Origin: Phaseolus vulgaris
Taxonomy: Eukaryota; Streptophyta; Magnoliopsida; Fabales; Fabaceae
NCBI RefSeq assembly: GCF_000499845.2
Contig: NC_023749.2
Location: 32,589,837-32,653,836, forward strand
Length of the DNA stretch: 64,000 nucleotides
Direction of reading: 5' to 3'
Below the pieces are notes generated by a model. It saw nothing but the letters and a program-made list of their open reading frames with translations. It was not told where the DNA came from and ran no database searches. Positions within the stretch are counted from its first letter, which is position 1; every line of letters starts with the position of its first letter. Below are positions 46,116 to 58,004 of the stretch, piece after piece. A program made the position numbers and the translations under genes.

Positions 46116-47544
46116 GGACAGTGATCCAAGAAACTCTGAAGACGCCTAGAGCATTTGTGGACGACCACCTGGTTCTTCAGATAAGCAAGTCGACGGAGAA
46201 AGCGGCGAGGAGTCACAGGTCCTTGACCCAGGAGACTTTAAGATCGCCGAGAATAAAAGCATGTCGGGAGGAGAGGGTGAACATGACGCAGGTCTGCGCT
46301 ACGCATGAGCCAGACACATGGATAACACAGTACCAGGCTGCCTGGCAGATGGCCTTCTCCCGCTGGATCCGAGGGAGGCTAGGAAGATAAAGAAGAACTC
46401 CAGCAAGTTCACCATGATAGATGGCGAGCTGTATAGGTTTGGGTTTACACACCCACTCCTAGAATGTGTGCACGGAGAAAAATGCACCAGAATCATGGCC
46501 GAGCTCCATGAAGGGATATGTGGAAGTCATGTCGGGGGTCGAGCTCTGGCTGCAAGAACTCTCCGTGCAGGTTATTACTGGCCAACGATGAGGGAGGACT
46601 GCAAGAAGTATGCACAGTGCTGCAAGCAATGTCAGCAACACGCCGATTGGCACAAAGCACCTCTAGAAGAGTTAAAGTCAATTTACAACCCTTGGCCGTT
46701 TCATACGTGGGGAATTGACATTCTGGGACCTTTCCCATTGGCGATCAGGCAGATGAAGTACTTGGTGGTGGCGATTGAATACTTCACCAAGTGGATCAAA
46801 GCAGAACCAGTAGCCCAGATCACCGCACACAAGATCGAGAGTTTTGTTTGGAAGAACATCGTGTGCCGGTTTGGTGTGCCTAAGCGCCTGGTGTCAGACA
46901 ATGAGACCCAGTTTGCAAGTCACCTACTGAAGAAGCTGTGCGAAGAGGTGGGAATACAACAGGTGTTTGCATCCGTCGAGCACCCTCAGACAAATGGCCA
47001 AGTAGAGTCCGCCAATCGGGTGTTGCTAAGAGGCTTGAAGAGAAGGCTAGAGAAAGCCAAGGGATCATGGGCTGAGGAGGTACCCCGCATAGTTTGGGCG
47101 TACCACACCACCGAGCAGTCAGGGACCCACGAGACCCCGTTCAGCTTGGTCTATGGATGTGATGCAATGATTCCAGTAGAAATCCAGGAGAGCTCGCCGA
47201 GATTCCAGAACTTTGTGGCGAAAGACTCGAACGAAGAAAGAAGGCTGAATCTGGATTTACTAGATGAGGTTAGGGAGGAGGCAAGGGTAAAGGCTGAGGC
47301 AGTGAAAAGGAGGATTGAACGAAGGTATAACTCGAAGGTGATGCCAAGGCAGTTTAGAGAGGGCGACCTAGTGATGAGGAAGGCCCACCAGTACGAGATG
47401 GAAAACAAGTTATCGCCTAAGTGGACAGGACCGTTCAGAATAACCGAGGCGCTCGGGAACGGTGCCTACCGCTTAGAGACATTGGAAGGAGGGGCAATTC
47501 CTCGCACTTGGAACGCCACACACCTCAAGTTATATTACAGTTAA
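46073..47544 (+). pseudogene. gypsy integrase
   Basis: The linker from the RNase H side runs to 46390, and a frameshift near 46335-46345 moves the reading into the integrase frame, which is open to 47544. It has the HHCC zinc region (HEGICGSHVGG ... CCKQCQQHAD), a DDE core with WGIDILGPFP, LVSDNETQF and HPQTNGQVESANR, and a C-terminal WTGPFRI...GAYRLE (GPY/F-type) module. It is the longest intact domain of the element and ends with a natural-looking stop. Confidence 0.92.
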
Positions 47545-49072
47545 AGCTTTGTAAGTAAAAACGAACATGAAGAGATTTGCAAGCTTTCTGTTAAAACAGT
47601 TTGAAGGGGGCACTCTTTTTTCCCTAAGGAGGGTTTTTAATGAGGCCACCCAATAAAGAAGAGTTTTCAAAGAGTTTAAAGCTTCTAAGATTGCATGCTT
47701 GTTGTTTCGAAAGTTTTAGTAAAAAGACCTTATCACTCATACGTGATTCAAGGCAAGTTTAAAGTTATGCTGCATGCTTTCTAAGTAAAAGTTTTGAAGT
47801 CCCCATCGTCTTTCAGCGATCAGTTAAAGTTTTAAAGTCCTCATCGTCTTTCGGCGATCGGAGGCACCAGCGATGACTGAAGACCCCAGCGCTCTCGTGC
47901 GTTTGGAGGCGAGAAAGAGAAAAAGACCTTCTCGCCCTCGAGCGAGTGCAGGCGAGAAAGAGTAAAAGACCTCCTCACCCTCGAGCGAGTGTAGGCGAGA
48001 AAGAGAAAAAGTCCTCAGTGCATCTAGGGGGGAGGAGATGTACACCCTGGGCAAGTTGAGGCACCAGATAAAGTCCTTCTCACCGTCGAGCGAGTTCAGG
48101 CCAGATAAAGTCCTTCTCGTCGTCGAGCGAGTTCAGGCAAGATAAAGTCCTTCTCGCCGTCGAGCGAGTTCAGGCGAGAAAAAGTCCTTCTCACCTCAGA
48201 GTGAGTTCAGGCAAGATGAACTGAAAAGTCAGGGGTGTTCGTGACCTTAAACGGCGGGAAAGGAAGGAAAACGCCTTTCCCCCTTTAAGTGAGACATCAA
48301 TATTGACTTAGTAAGACCAGAGAAAACTTCCACGCTTGTAGGCGGTGTGAAGACAGATAAAATCCTTCCCGTCTTGAACGAGTTCATGTATGGCGTGAAG
48401 GGTGAAAGAAGTTTAAAAGATAGTTAAGGTAGGTTCAAAGAGAACACCTCGCTATCCGGCTTATTGTTCTGAAACTCAGGGAGGTAGAGAAGGATCCGAA
48501 AGGCGCCTCTACCCCCCAGATGAGGGAACAATAGCCAAGTTATGAAGGCAAAGAAAGCTTACATCGCCAGAACCCTATGGCGATCAGAAGAATTCCAAGC
48601 GATGACAGGAGTAAAGGCTAACCTTGCCGGGCAGATCAGGTAAACTGTATTGTGATACCATTTTAAGTTAAAACCTGCTGCCTAGTAAGTAACTAATTGC
48701 CTTAAGTTTGCAAGTTGTGTTAAATGTCATCGTTTGAGAGTTGATAGTTGCTCAGATTGTACTTTAAGTTAACAGTTTGATGAATTGTTATAAGATTAAT
48801 AGTTTGCTCGAGTTCAAAGCAGTGAGTAAACGGTTAAGCCCGAGGAATCGCTAAGTTAATTTGTTTAAGCGAGTTCTACCGGTTATGTTGGTTAATCACA
48901 CAGCGAGTAAGAAGCGTTTGAGGCACGGTATTAGGAAACAACATCTTAAGCAGAAGGAGTTATATAAAGCAATGTCAGTTCAAATACATACGAAGAAAAA
49001 TTACATATAAAAGTTCTTACAAACAGAAATGAGCACCAAGTTTTCAAAGAGCAAAATGATGGAGGGAGACAA
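47545..49072 (+). other. gypsy 3' spacer after integrase
   Basis: Non-coding on both strands. It contains repeated GGCGATC-type words, the tandem array at 47911-48213, and then AT-rich sequence up to the antisense gene. It is probably 3' UTR for pol and terminator region for the antisense gene. Confidence 0.6.
47911..48213. repeat. Two linked minisatellite arrays (43 bp and 37 bp)
   Basis: Two 43-bp units plus a partial one start at 47911, 47954 and 47997 (each opening GAGAAAGAG, with CTCGAGCGAGTG near the end). They are followed by 37-bp units at 48066, 48103, 48140 and a weaker one at 48177 (each AGATAAAGTCCTTCTC, then GTCGAGCGAGTTCAGGC). The two unit types share the core CCTTCTCGCC...TCGAGCGAG, so one derives from the other. 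It is GC-rich and non-coding. Confidence 0.85.
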
Positions 49073-51686
49073 TTAATCTTTAGAAGGCACGATCTTCCCT
49101 TCCACCACTTCGTTGCAGATTGACACCATGGAGATATCGAGCTTGGGATATTGGCACGAGACTTGCTCCAAAGCGGCGTCGAACCCGGCGGAAAGGACTT
49201 GGGTGGAGCTTTGCTCGAGCTCTTGAGCTTGTTTCTTCAACTCGTCAGTTTGCTTCTTCAGCCCTTCAGCTTCTTCACGAGCCTGAGCAAGCTCTTCAGC
49301 AGCTTTCTTGTTTTCCTCCCGAGCCTGGGCCACCTCTACAGCAATCCTCATGTTTTCCCCTTGAGTTTTGCCGAGCTCAGCCTTAGTGTCGTCCCTCTCC
49401 TTCTCAACTTTCCCGAGGAGCACCTCCCGATCTGCTGACCTCTTTTCAAGGTTTTCCACCTTGGCCGCATCTGCTTTCATTGATGCCTCCAAGTTGGCCA
49501 CCTTGAGCCTGTAGGGTACCAGCTTACTCTCCAGCTCAATTTTCTCTTGAGCTAGGAGGTGCAGTTTTTGGCGTAGATCGGAGGCCTCCTTACGCGCGCC
49601 CCTTAGTTCAGCATCCATGGCGTCCTCCAGCCTTGAATGGTCGATTTCCGCCATCATCAGATTGCAAGAAAGCTTCTCTGCCTCCATCCTTATCAAGCGG
49701 TTTGACTCCTTGAGCACCGTATTCTCATCTTGAAGCTTCTTGCTCGAGTTCTTCACAGCCTTCGTTATGATTGAGGGGAGATCCTCTGCCATCATCTTCA
49801 ATTTGGCTGTGAAGGGCCCCTAGATCTCTTCGATGGAGGGGGGAAGGTTTGTAGTTGTTGCTGGTGGAGGTGCTAGAGGAGCTTGGTGCTGACTTTCACC
49901 ACCACCCTCTTGAGTTTGAAGGGCGAGGGGGGCTTCTTGGCATGGTGGTGAAGTTGGAGATTCTGTTATGAGGATTGGCGAGTTATGGCCACCCTCATCT
50001 TCTCCTGGTGCAGCCCCAGCGATGGAGGTGGTTGAAGGAGGACCCTCTCCAGCAGATACAAATGGCGTGGAGGCGCTTGGAGGATTCTCAATGAAATTGG
50101 GCTCGCTGCCTTCAACCACAGGGGGCGCGACAACCAAGGGTGTTGCTTGGACTGGCGGTGTTGGAGCTGGAGGAGAGGGCGGTGTTGGTGTTGGGAGAGC
50201 GAGTGGTGAAGAGGGTGCCACCCTTGTTCTTTTGGTGACGAGGCCGTCCTCAGTCGCCTCGTCATCCTTTTCTTCCTGTACCACTTGAGGAGTTTTCCTC
50301 TTTGGCTTCCTCAAGACGAGTTTTTTTCTTTGGGGGGCAGGTAGTGTCTCCGAAGGAGTTGGACCTTGGGGAGGGGTTCTGCCCTGAGCAGCGGCGATCT
50401 CCACCACCGAGTTGGGCACGGTTTGGGAACCCGTCGCCAACTTGTGAGATCGGGCGATCGCCCTCAGTTCAGCTAGTTTACCTTTGCCCAACATGAAGTC
50501 TGCACAGGGTAGAAAATAGATGAGTAAGCACAAAAGCAAAAGCAAGATATACCAGTATATGCACGCAGGAATAACGCAAACAAGTGGCACATGAATTCAA
50601 AATCAAGACCAATGCAGAACAAGCAGAACGCCAAAGGATGGAATGGTAGGAACGCTAAGTTAGTTCCAACACAAAACAAGAGTCTTGGTGTTGGGGAAAA
50701 GGCTAACCTATGTGAGCTTCAAGTTGGCCCTCGGAGAACTCGAAGGAGATGATTGAGGCGGTAGGGAAAGTGATGTTGGCAGCTGCTACGCTCTTCCAGA
50801 AAAGGCATAGATCTTTGTGTAGCTCGCCCATGTTGTCAGGACTCCTTGGCCTCCTAAAGCATTCCTTGGAGTCTTTGTTGCCCTTGTGTACCCAGTACAA
50901 GGGGAAACCGTCGAGCAGTGAGGGATCTTGCTCGTTTGGACGCACCTTGATGAACTTCCCTTTCCAGTCTTTGTAAGATTGCTGGAAGATCGAGAGGATT
51001 GACCTCCCAGCAATCCCGTTTAAGCTAATCCAGAGGCGGTCTCCAGGATTCTTAGCCTCGAACAGGAAAATGAAGACATCTACTGAAGCCAGCAGCCCCA
51101 GGTGTGCGCAAATGATTTGGAACGCCCTTACGAACGCCCAGCTGTTGGGATGAAGCTGGGCGGGGGCGATATCGAGCTCGGTTAGCAGCTCTCTCTCGAA
51201 GCGAGTAAAGGGAAGTCTGAGCTTCACTTTCTTGAAGAAGGTGGCGTAGAGGAAGCAGAACGACTCGCCGTTGTTCCCTTTGTCGTCCGCACAGATCGGC
51301 TCGTCCGGGAAGCAGGGCAGCACGACCACCTTGCTATCGTGTTCCTTGTGGAAGGAGAGGTCGGACTGGTCTCCTTTCCTTAGTCGGAGCACGCCCAGCT
51401 CCGTGTTTATTGAAGAGGTTTCTTTTAACAAGAGAGGGGTGGCCCAAGGATAGAGTTCCTTGTAGTCTTTTGGAGGCAAGGAAGCCCCTCCGGCGACTGG
51501 CGGGGTTGCCTGAGCGGGGTTGGCGTGAGAAGTTGCAGGCCTCTCAGCCTGGGTAGAAGGAGCACTAGATGCTCGTGGTGGGTTACGCGCTAATGGAGGA
51601 TTTGCCCCAGGAGCAACGCTACGCGCTTGGGGTGGAGGGTTTCGCGACGAAGAAGGAGGGTTCGCGGTGGATTTTGTATGAGCCAT
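49073..51686 (-). pseudogene. Antisense 'putative gypsy type transposon' gene (Transposase_28-like)
   Basis: On the minus strand, exon 1 (51686-50708) opens MAHTKSTANPPSSSRNP. It has a Pro/Ala-rich N-terminus and a domain with LPFTRFERELLTELDIAPAQL and FQIICAHLGLLASVDVF, fitting the Pfam family named putative gypsy type transposon (PF04195). A 208-bp GT-AG intron (50707-50500) joins in phase to exon 2 (50499-49073): a basic KRK/Pro-rich linker, then a long coiled coil (about 49800-49150) rich in KELAQAREE-type heptads. An in-frame TAG at 49820-49822 interrupts it just before the coiled coil. Without that stop the frame totals about 800 residues. A 5' UTR intron ending at TTTCCTTTGCAG, just upstream of the ATG, is likely. 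Function is unknown; related antisense genes occur in Tat elements such as Grande. Confidence 0.82.
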
Positions 51687-52260
51687 CGCAGGACCTGCAA
51701 AGGAAAATGAAAGGGATGAAACAAAGCTAACAGAACGACTCGATTGAGAACGAAGAAGACAGAGCGAACGAACAAGAGTTCGCTGGGATGAACGTGACGA
51801 AGAGCGAAGCCCTAAGCTACGAGAGAAGGAGAAAAGGAAAAAACAGCCCACAACGTATGCTTCAGACAGATAATGGATGATGCGAATCGGTTAAAATGCA
51901 GCAGATATCAACAGAAGAAGTAAAAGAGGTACCTTTTTGTGATCGGATGAGCGTTGAAGAGAGTTGGAGATTGAGAGAGTTGAGAAGCTTCGTGGGTTCG
52001 CAGAGAAAAACTTAGAGTGTTTGAGAATGCAGAAAGATGATGGAACAGTGAAAGTGCGAGGGGTTTTTCGAACGTTTTCGGAAGCGCAAACGACAGCTGA
52101 AGATGACCGTTGATAAAGCCACGTGTCGAGCGATTGGAAAAAGGGGTTTGGTGGAGCGTCAGAAAAGCAGAGGGTATGGACGTTTGGAATTCCGTGCCAG
52201 CGCCACGTAGATCGACGGTGATGTGACCTCTTAGTCTTTTCGCTGGACAAGACTCCGCTT

Positions 52261-52272
52261 AAGACTGGGGGG
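52261..52272 (+). other. Polypurine tract of the gypsy element
   Basis: AAGACTGGGGGG lies four bases before the 3' LTR. It is the expected plus-strand primer site. Confidence 0.7.
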
Positions 52273-52276
52273 CTTG

Positions 52277-53225
52277 TGTACCGACCAGGTAGTCGGGAGT
52301 GATGACGTGGCAGCAAGTGGTAATATAGGTGTGTTGAACGGAACACCTGGCTGACGGAAGGGAAGGACATCGAGAAGTTCGTGTAGTCGCCAATCGTTAA
52401 GTTGGCGTGCTCCGACCTTTAGCATATCTAAACCGGCGGTCACCAGGCTTGTGTTGAAGTCGCCGTATGCGAGCTTAGGCGACCGAGTGATCAGAAATCG
52501 CCGAGAGGGGGACATCGCCGAAAGATCAGGAAAGCTTGTTCAAGGCTTTCAAAGGGCACGAGTACGAAGGATGGAGTTATCAGATGATCATTCCCTAGCC
52601 AGAGGTTGAGGCCAGGGAACAGTTTACCAGAACATGCACGATGAGCAAGTAATGCAGATCGTGATAGCGGCAAGCGAGACCACAGAGAAGGTGCGCATGG
52701 TGACACCCCGTGCTCGCCACTAGAAGAAGATCGCGCTCCAAGGCAGCTATGCACCGAGTTGCTCCTCACCTGAGTAACTTAGTCAAACAGCCTGAAGAGT
52801 AGAAGTGGCGCTCAAGCAGAAGACGTTCCAGATGGTGACACGTGTACAGCTGGATGCGAGCCACGTGTCCAGAGGTGTAACCGTCAGGAGAGAGAAAATG
52901 CACAGGTATATAAGGAACTCTTAATAGATTCTGAGGTACGCGCGTTCAGAACACTTCTTTACGCTTTGAGAATACTTGAGTACACTGAGAGAGTTTTTGC
53001 ACGGTTCCTTGAGTTTCTAGCTTTTCTCTCTTAGAGTTTTGGTGGTTCCGTCACTGACTTGAGCGTCGGAGCGCGATCGGCCGCTACGGCGCCACTCTGT
53101 CTTTTGCAGGTTCTTGAGGAGAATAGAGGTGTGAAGGACGGAAGCTATCGTGGTGCAAAGTCGATCCAGAGGAAGATACCTTTGACGTGGCAAGGTTTTT
53201 GCGCTCTGGTCAATCGGCAGGATCA
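52277..53225 (+). repeat. 3' LTR of the Tat gypsy element
   Basis: 949 bp, differing from the 5' LTR at about 15 positions by eye and mostly by transitions. It ends GGATCA and is followed by the AGTAT duplication. Confidence 0.95.
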
Positions 53226-53230
53226 AGTAT

Positions 53231-55370
53231 AAATATTTCTAAATCATTGTTTGAAGATGCAATTCCAATGTTATTGTAGATGAAGAGTCGTATAAATGGT
53301 GCAGTTTTGGTGGTTGGAACAACTAGTTACTAAGGCAAGAGGCATGTTATGTGGTTATCAAAACTCATTGTTTTCTACATTTTTTAGAAGAAAATGTTCC
53401 TTATAAGTGTAGACTATTGAACATGTGACATTTTGCATCTTACATTGCTTTTCCTCTCATTACACTCCTTGTTGTTGTCTTCTATTGATATTACATTATT
53501 GATTATTGAAAGAGTGACTATTGAAACTCTGAACATTAGACAATCCAATATTCATGTTCGTATTCTAAGTGGATAACATATCCAAAGAGAACATTTGAAA
53601 TTGAAAAAATGTGTATATAAGACTATGAAATGAGAAAAAATCACATCAGACGAAGCTCTTATCAAACAAAGGAATTATCAAACGAATCTCATGAAAAACT
53701 CACACCATATGGTGGATAAAACGATACAATTAAGAATGATCATATTAGACAATCCTAGTGTTGATGAACTCATTAAAGATCATGTAAGACGAACCCTTTG
53801 GAAAACACAAGGCAGATGCACATGTTCAAAGGCATCAGACGCACACTCGAGATTACAAAGATTAGACAATGCATGCATCGTCAATGGATTAGACGAACCA
53901 ATGTGTCAAGGAAGTGTTCATATTAACCTTCTTATCATTTGAATGATTTATGACACTACCCATTCTTTTATAAATCTTATTTTATATTCTTGGATTATAT
54001 TTTTCAAATAAAACTATTAGGATTAATTGATTTTGGAAAGATTTTAAACAACACTACACTGTAAAATTTTCAAAAAAATAGAGCTTGAATTATTTTATAT
54101 TAAAGAGTTTTTCATTTTAATGGAATATATCTAGGTTAAATGTCATTATGCTTCAACGTTTTGATTTATTATTAACTTGGAAACAATTGAAAGATCTTTA
54201 AATATCAAATATCTAAGAATAGAAAACATTGATAAATCAGAGAGTCTGATAGAAAAATGATGAAGTTGAGCAATATTTGCGTCAATCAAGAGTAAAACAA
54301 CGTAAAGAGGATTTAAACAAAGGAATACATCAAGAGAAATTCTCTAAAGATATTATAAGAGAAGATACCGCATTAAAGATGCACATTTGAACTTTCCTAT
54401 TTCAATGTCTAATACGAAACATAAGATGAACAGTGCAACGAACAGTCCAAAAATATTCAAAGTTCAACGAACAAAGTTTATACATATGAAGAAATTATTT
54501 GAAAATCAAATACATGTCAAAGACGTAGAAGATCCCATCAAAGCCAACATTTCCATTTTGATCGTCTAGCATAAGAAAGTTGATGAATAGTTTAGAAGAT
54601 GAAATCGAATCAGAATTAATTAGAGCCTTAACAGTTAAACCAAATACTGATAAAGAAACATTTTGAAATTTTTTATGAAGACTCAAGAAGCGCAGATTGC
54701 ATCAGAACAAAAGTTTCCATATTCGACATCTAGCGCATTGAAAAAAAGGTACAACGTGGCAGATTGAGCTCATACTCTAAGTAATGAAGATTAAAGTGTC
54801 AGCGTCCATATTAGAGGAAGATAAATAAGGTTTTGAATTTTCTCAATCACAAAAGATTAACCAGAGCAATAGTTTATATATGAAGTGTCTAATGGCTACA
54901 TGAAGATTAAATAACCCTAAAGTTACAATGTTCATGTTTCAGAAGTCTATATAAAGACCTCATGGGTGAAGAACACAACAAAAAAAGGTACATACAAGCG
55001 TTATACAAAATATTAAATTGTATAGAAAAACATTTTCAATTTTGTTTAGATTTGTTAATGACTTATTTTGGCCAGTGTACTGAGACAGAAGTAATAAATT
55101 GTCCATAAGGACGAGTATCGAACCCACAAGGAACATTTTTTTTGAAATCTCAATGTATAATATTCACTAAATATCAAAAGATGTGAGAAAGTTGGATTGA
55201 AAGGTCATTGGTATTATAAATTTATGTGAGAAATTAAATGAAAACAAAGTACATGATTAAGATAATTCAATTGAAAAAATTGGAATTGGGATTAATCCTC
55301 CTCACTTGTCTATATTTTCAATGAATAAAAACATACAACATTCTAACTTGATTGACATTGATGTACATAT
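53231..55370. repeat. Diverged dispersed repeat, no intact gene
   Basis: About 53640-54430 shares ordered words with the last kilobase of the window (about 63120-63960), including AGACAAT-type words, AAAGAGTTTTTCA, AACATATCTAGG/AATATATCTAGG, GTCAACGTT/TTCAACGTT and GAACTTTCCTATTT. A TATATAAAGACC near 54947 followed by A-rich sequence could be an LTR promoter region. Short open frames here (53691-53942, 54387-54569) lack domains. I infer an old LTR retrotransposon family but found no boundaries. Confidence 0.45.
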
Positions 55371-55740
55371 ATGATATGAATTGATTTTAGGATTGCACAT
55401 TTTAATTGGTTGCTCTTGTGTTATGATTTTTTATTTAGAAAATTAAGGTGAGAACCCTAAGAAGATTCCCACTGGACACAAACTTAAACAAGTGGTTAAG
55501 TAAGTGTGAAGGTTCACTTCATAAGGGCAAAGAGAAAAGACATTAATATGGTGTGGATGATGCAAAGGCGGAAATTAAGGAGCATAAAATGAAGAAAGGA
55601 ATGAAGAAGATGACCGAATGGAAAATGACCCAAACAATAACATAATGAGAAAATAAATGGCGAAATGGAAAGGAATGGAAAAGATGAGATAAAGGAAACT
55701 TATAGAGATTGGAAAGGATGAACACGCCACTTGGAGGGTG
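55371..55740 (+). repeat. Left arm of a long inverted repeat
   Basis: This matches 56431-56803 in inverted orientation, with shared blocks TTGATTTTAGGATTG, AATTGGTTGCTCTT, TGGACACRAACTTAA and AAGTGGTTAAGTAAGTG. The inner end carries ACGCCACTTGGAG. A third copy in the same orientation as this arm starts at 61771. No open frame is supported. The family is not identified. Confidence 0.75.
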
Positions 55741-56430
55741 AGAACTCCAAGATAAGTGAGGAAGAACCGCCACTTGAAATGCTCACACACTCAAGATAAG
55801 ACCCAAAATATTTATGAGACAAAGCTCACTAATCACTCAAACAAAGTTTCTTAACTATTCAAATTTTAGGTCCTTGTCTTGAAAAAATGGGCTTGGTGCA
55901 GGCCCATTTCGCTAAGTACACTCCCTTTTATGCTATGTGAACCTACTCTAGCCTATTTTGCTATTTGGACCCCTAAAGTGAGCCAAAATTATTTACAAAC
56001 ATGTTTTTATCTTTTAAGAAGACTAGAAGAAAGAATAATTGATGTTCTGGTCTATGCCAGTTCTTCTTATGGTGAGGTCCGTCTGATATTGGGTAGGGCC
56101 TTGACTTGATTGCTGAGATCATTGCTCATAGTGTGATTTGCCTCTTGATTCCTTGGTCATCCTATTGGGTACTTGGTTTGTATCATGCCCCTCAGCTGGA
56201 GAGAATTCGACCTCGAATTTAGAACTCCTACAAATAACATAGTTAGTTTGTTCACATATAAGATATTGCAAGGTGTGGAATGTGAAGTAAACTTATGTTC
56301 ATTAAGCTTTGGGAGTTCATATGGATAAGTTCTAGATACAAGCCATGTGTGGAAAGAGTATTTGAGGATGAGATGGTGTTTTGCTAAAAATCCTCTTAGA
56401 AGGTGAGAACCTTTAGGAGGCATATCTCTT

Positions 56431-56803
56431 CTCCAAGTGGCGTGACATCCCTTCTTCTTCCATAAGCTTTCTTCACCCCTTCCTTTTTTTTATCTTTCTT
56501 TTTGCACCATCCATTCCATTTCTCTTTGTGATATCATGCTTGTCTTTTAATTTTGGTTATCACTTGTCTTTATTCATCTTATGTTCCTTCCATTTCTGCA
56601 ATTTACTTTCATCATCATAATCACCATATTGTGTTTTTCTCTTTGCCCTCTATAAGTGAACTTTCACACTTACTTAACCACTTGGTTAAGTTCGTGTCCA
56701 GTGGGGATCTTCTTTGGGTTCTCACCTTACATTGCTAAAATAAAAAATCATAAACAAAGAGCAACCAATTAAAATGTACAATCCTAAAATCAACTCACAT
56801 CAT
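56431..56803 (-). repeat. Right arm of the long inverted repeat
   Basis: An inverted copy of 55371-55740, separated from it by about 690 bp of unique-looking sequence with no supported gene (55741-56430). The arms have substitutions and indels, so the structure is not recent. Confidence 0.75.
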
Positions 56804-56949
56804 TTAACCTCATTGGACGTAACTTAACTGACATCTTGCTTAAGCGAGATATTTCTTGCTCAAGAGATTTTAAAGAAAATAAAAATAACCTTCATTCTAA
56901 CAAACTCTCTTAAAGGAGCTTGAGTGAGTTATGGGTGAGCATGGGTGAG

Positions 56950-57220
56950 TCCTTGGCGAGTTTGGTCTGAGAAATTTTGCCTCTGGAGTGATCTCGCTTG
57001 GGTGAGTCTAGGCTAGTCCTGGGCGAGTTTGCTCCAGAGAGCAAGTTTGCCTCTGGAGTTATCTTGTGTGGGCGAGTATGAGTGAGTCATAAGCGAGTTT
57101 GATCTAGAGAACAAGTTTTCCTTTGGAGTGATATCGCTTGGGCAAGATTGGTTCATCTGAGCAAGTCCTTCATCGTGTTTAAAGCTTGGTTAAGCTCTAA
57201 GCGAGTTTTGAATGCCCTAA
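56950..57220. repeat. About 70-bp tandem repeat, three to four units
   Basis: Units begin GCGAGTTTG, include TTGCCTCTGGAGTGATCTCG or near variants, and end around GGGCGAG/GTGAGTC. The clearest lengths are 67 and 70 bases. CTCGCTTGGG-type words repeat inside. It is non-coding and probably from a retrotransposon untranslated region. Confidence 0.7.
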
Positions 57221-57973
57221 CTTTGTGTTTTCTCTTCATCTCTAACTTTTCTATTCCTCATCTAGCCCTTTATCTCCATCTTTCCTTAGATTCCTGAAAT
57301 TATTACAAACTTAGGAATAAATAGTTCTTATTCATCTCATAATCCAAAAATATGTTATAAGATTCAAATTCCTAAATTTAAGGTTGAATTATACCTTTAT
57401 CAACAATTAAAATCCAAAAATTCCTAGCTTTTTCCATAAAATGTCACTATATTATTGCACTTATCAACTCCCCCAACCTATAATCTTGTTTGTCCTCAAG
57501 CAAAGTAAATGAATCTAAACAAATCATACTTGAGTTCAATTATCAAAACAACTTTATTCACTAAACAAAAAAATAAATTAGAAAATGATGGTACTTCCAA
57601 CTTTAAATATAACAAGATATAGATACAATCAATTTCCAGGATAACAATGAAATGACAATTTATCAAGGAATTTCTTTTCATATTCTCATAGGTAAGTTTT
57701 CTCTCTCAATTTCCACTGATTCTTAACAAATCATAGTTGCCTTTTCATTTTTCTTCATATCACAATGATATTAGAAACATGAATCTTAAGATCTTTTGCA
57801 GGGTTATAATGAGGTTAGGCTTCTATAAAATATTGACTTTTCAGATAACAAAATGCACACTTAAAAGAAAAACAACATACCTATTATTCAAATATAGTAA
57901 CATTTGTGTTATCTAATCACCAATTTCTTTAACACTTTCACCGTTTTCTTTTCTTATTCATGATTAATTCATT

Positions 57974-58004
<31 letters not shown>

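Larger units (their letters stand above)
40676..53225 (+). mobile_element. Tat-lineage Ty3/gypsy retrotransposon with antisense gene
   Basis: A complete 12,550-bp insertion flanked by the exact 5-bp duplication AGTAT (40671-40675 and 53226-53230). Both LTRs are 949 bp, start TGTACCGACC and end GGATCA. The internal order is primer-binding site, gag, protease, RT, RNase H, a second RNase H, integrase, a repeat-rich spacer, an antisense two-exon gene, polypurine tract and 3' LTR. RT before integrase marks Ty3/gypsy. The second (archaeal-like) RNase H and the antisense frame between pol and the 3' LTR mark the Tat (Ogre/Retand/Grande) group. The element is GC-richer than its surroundings. I count about 15 differences between LTRs (about 1.6%), so the insertion is young. 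Stops and frameshifts make it unable to move alone. Confidence 0.95.
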
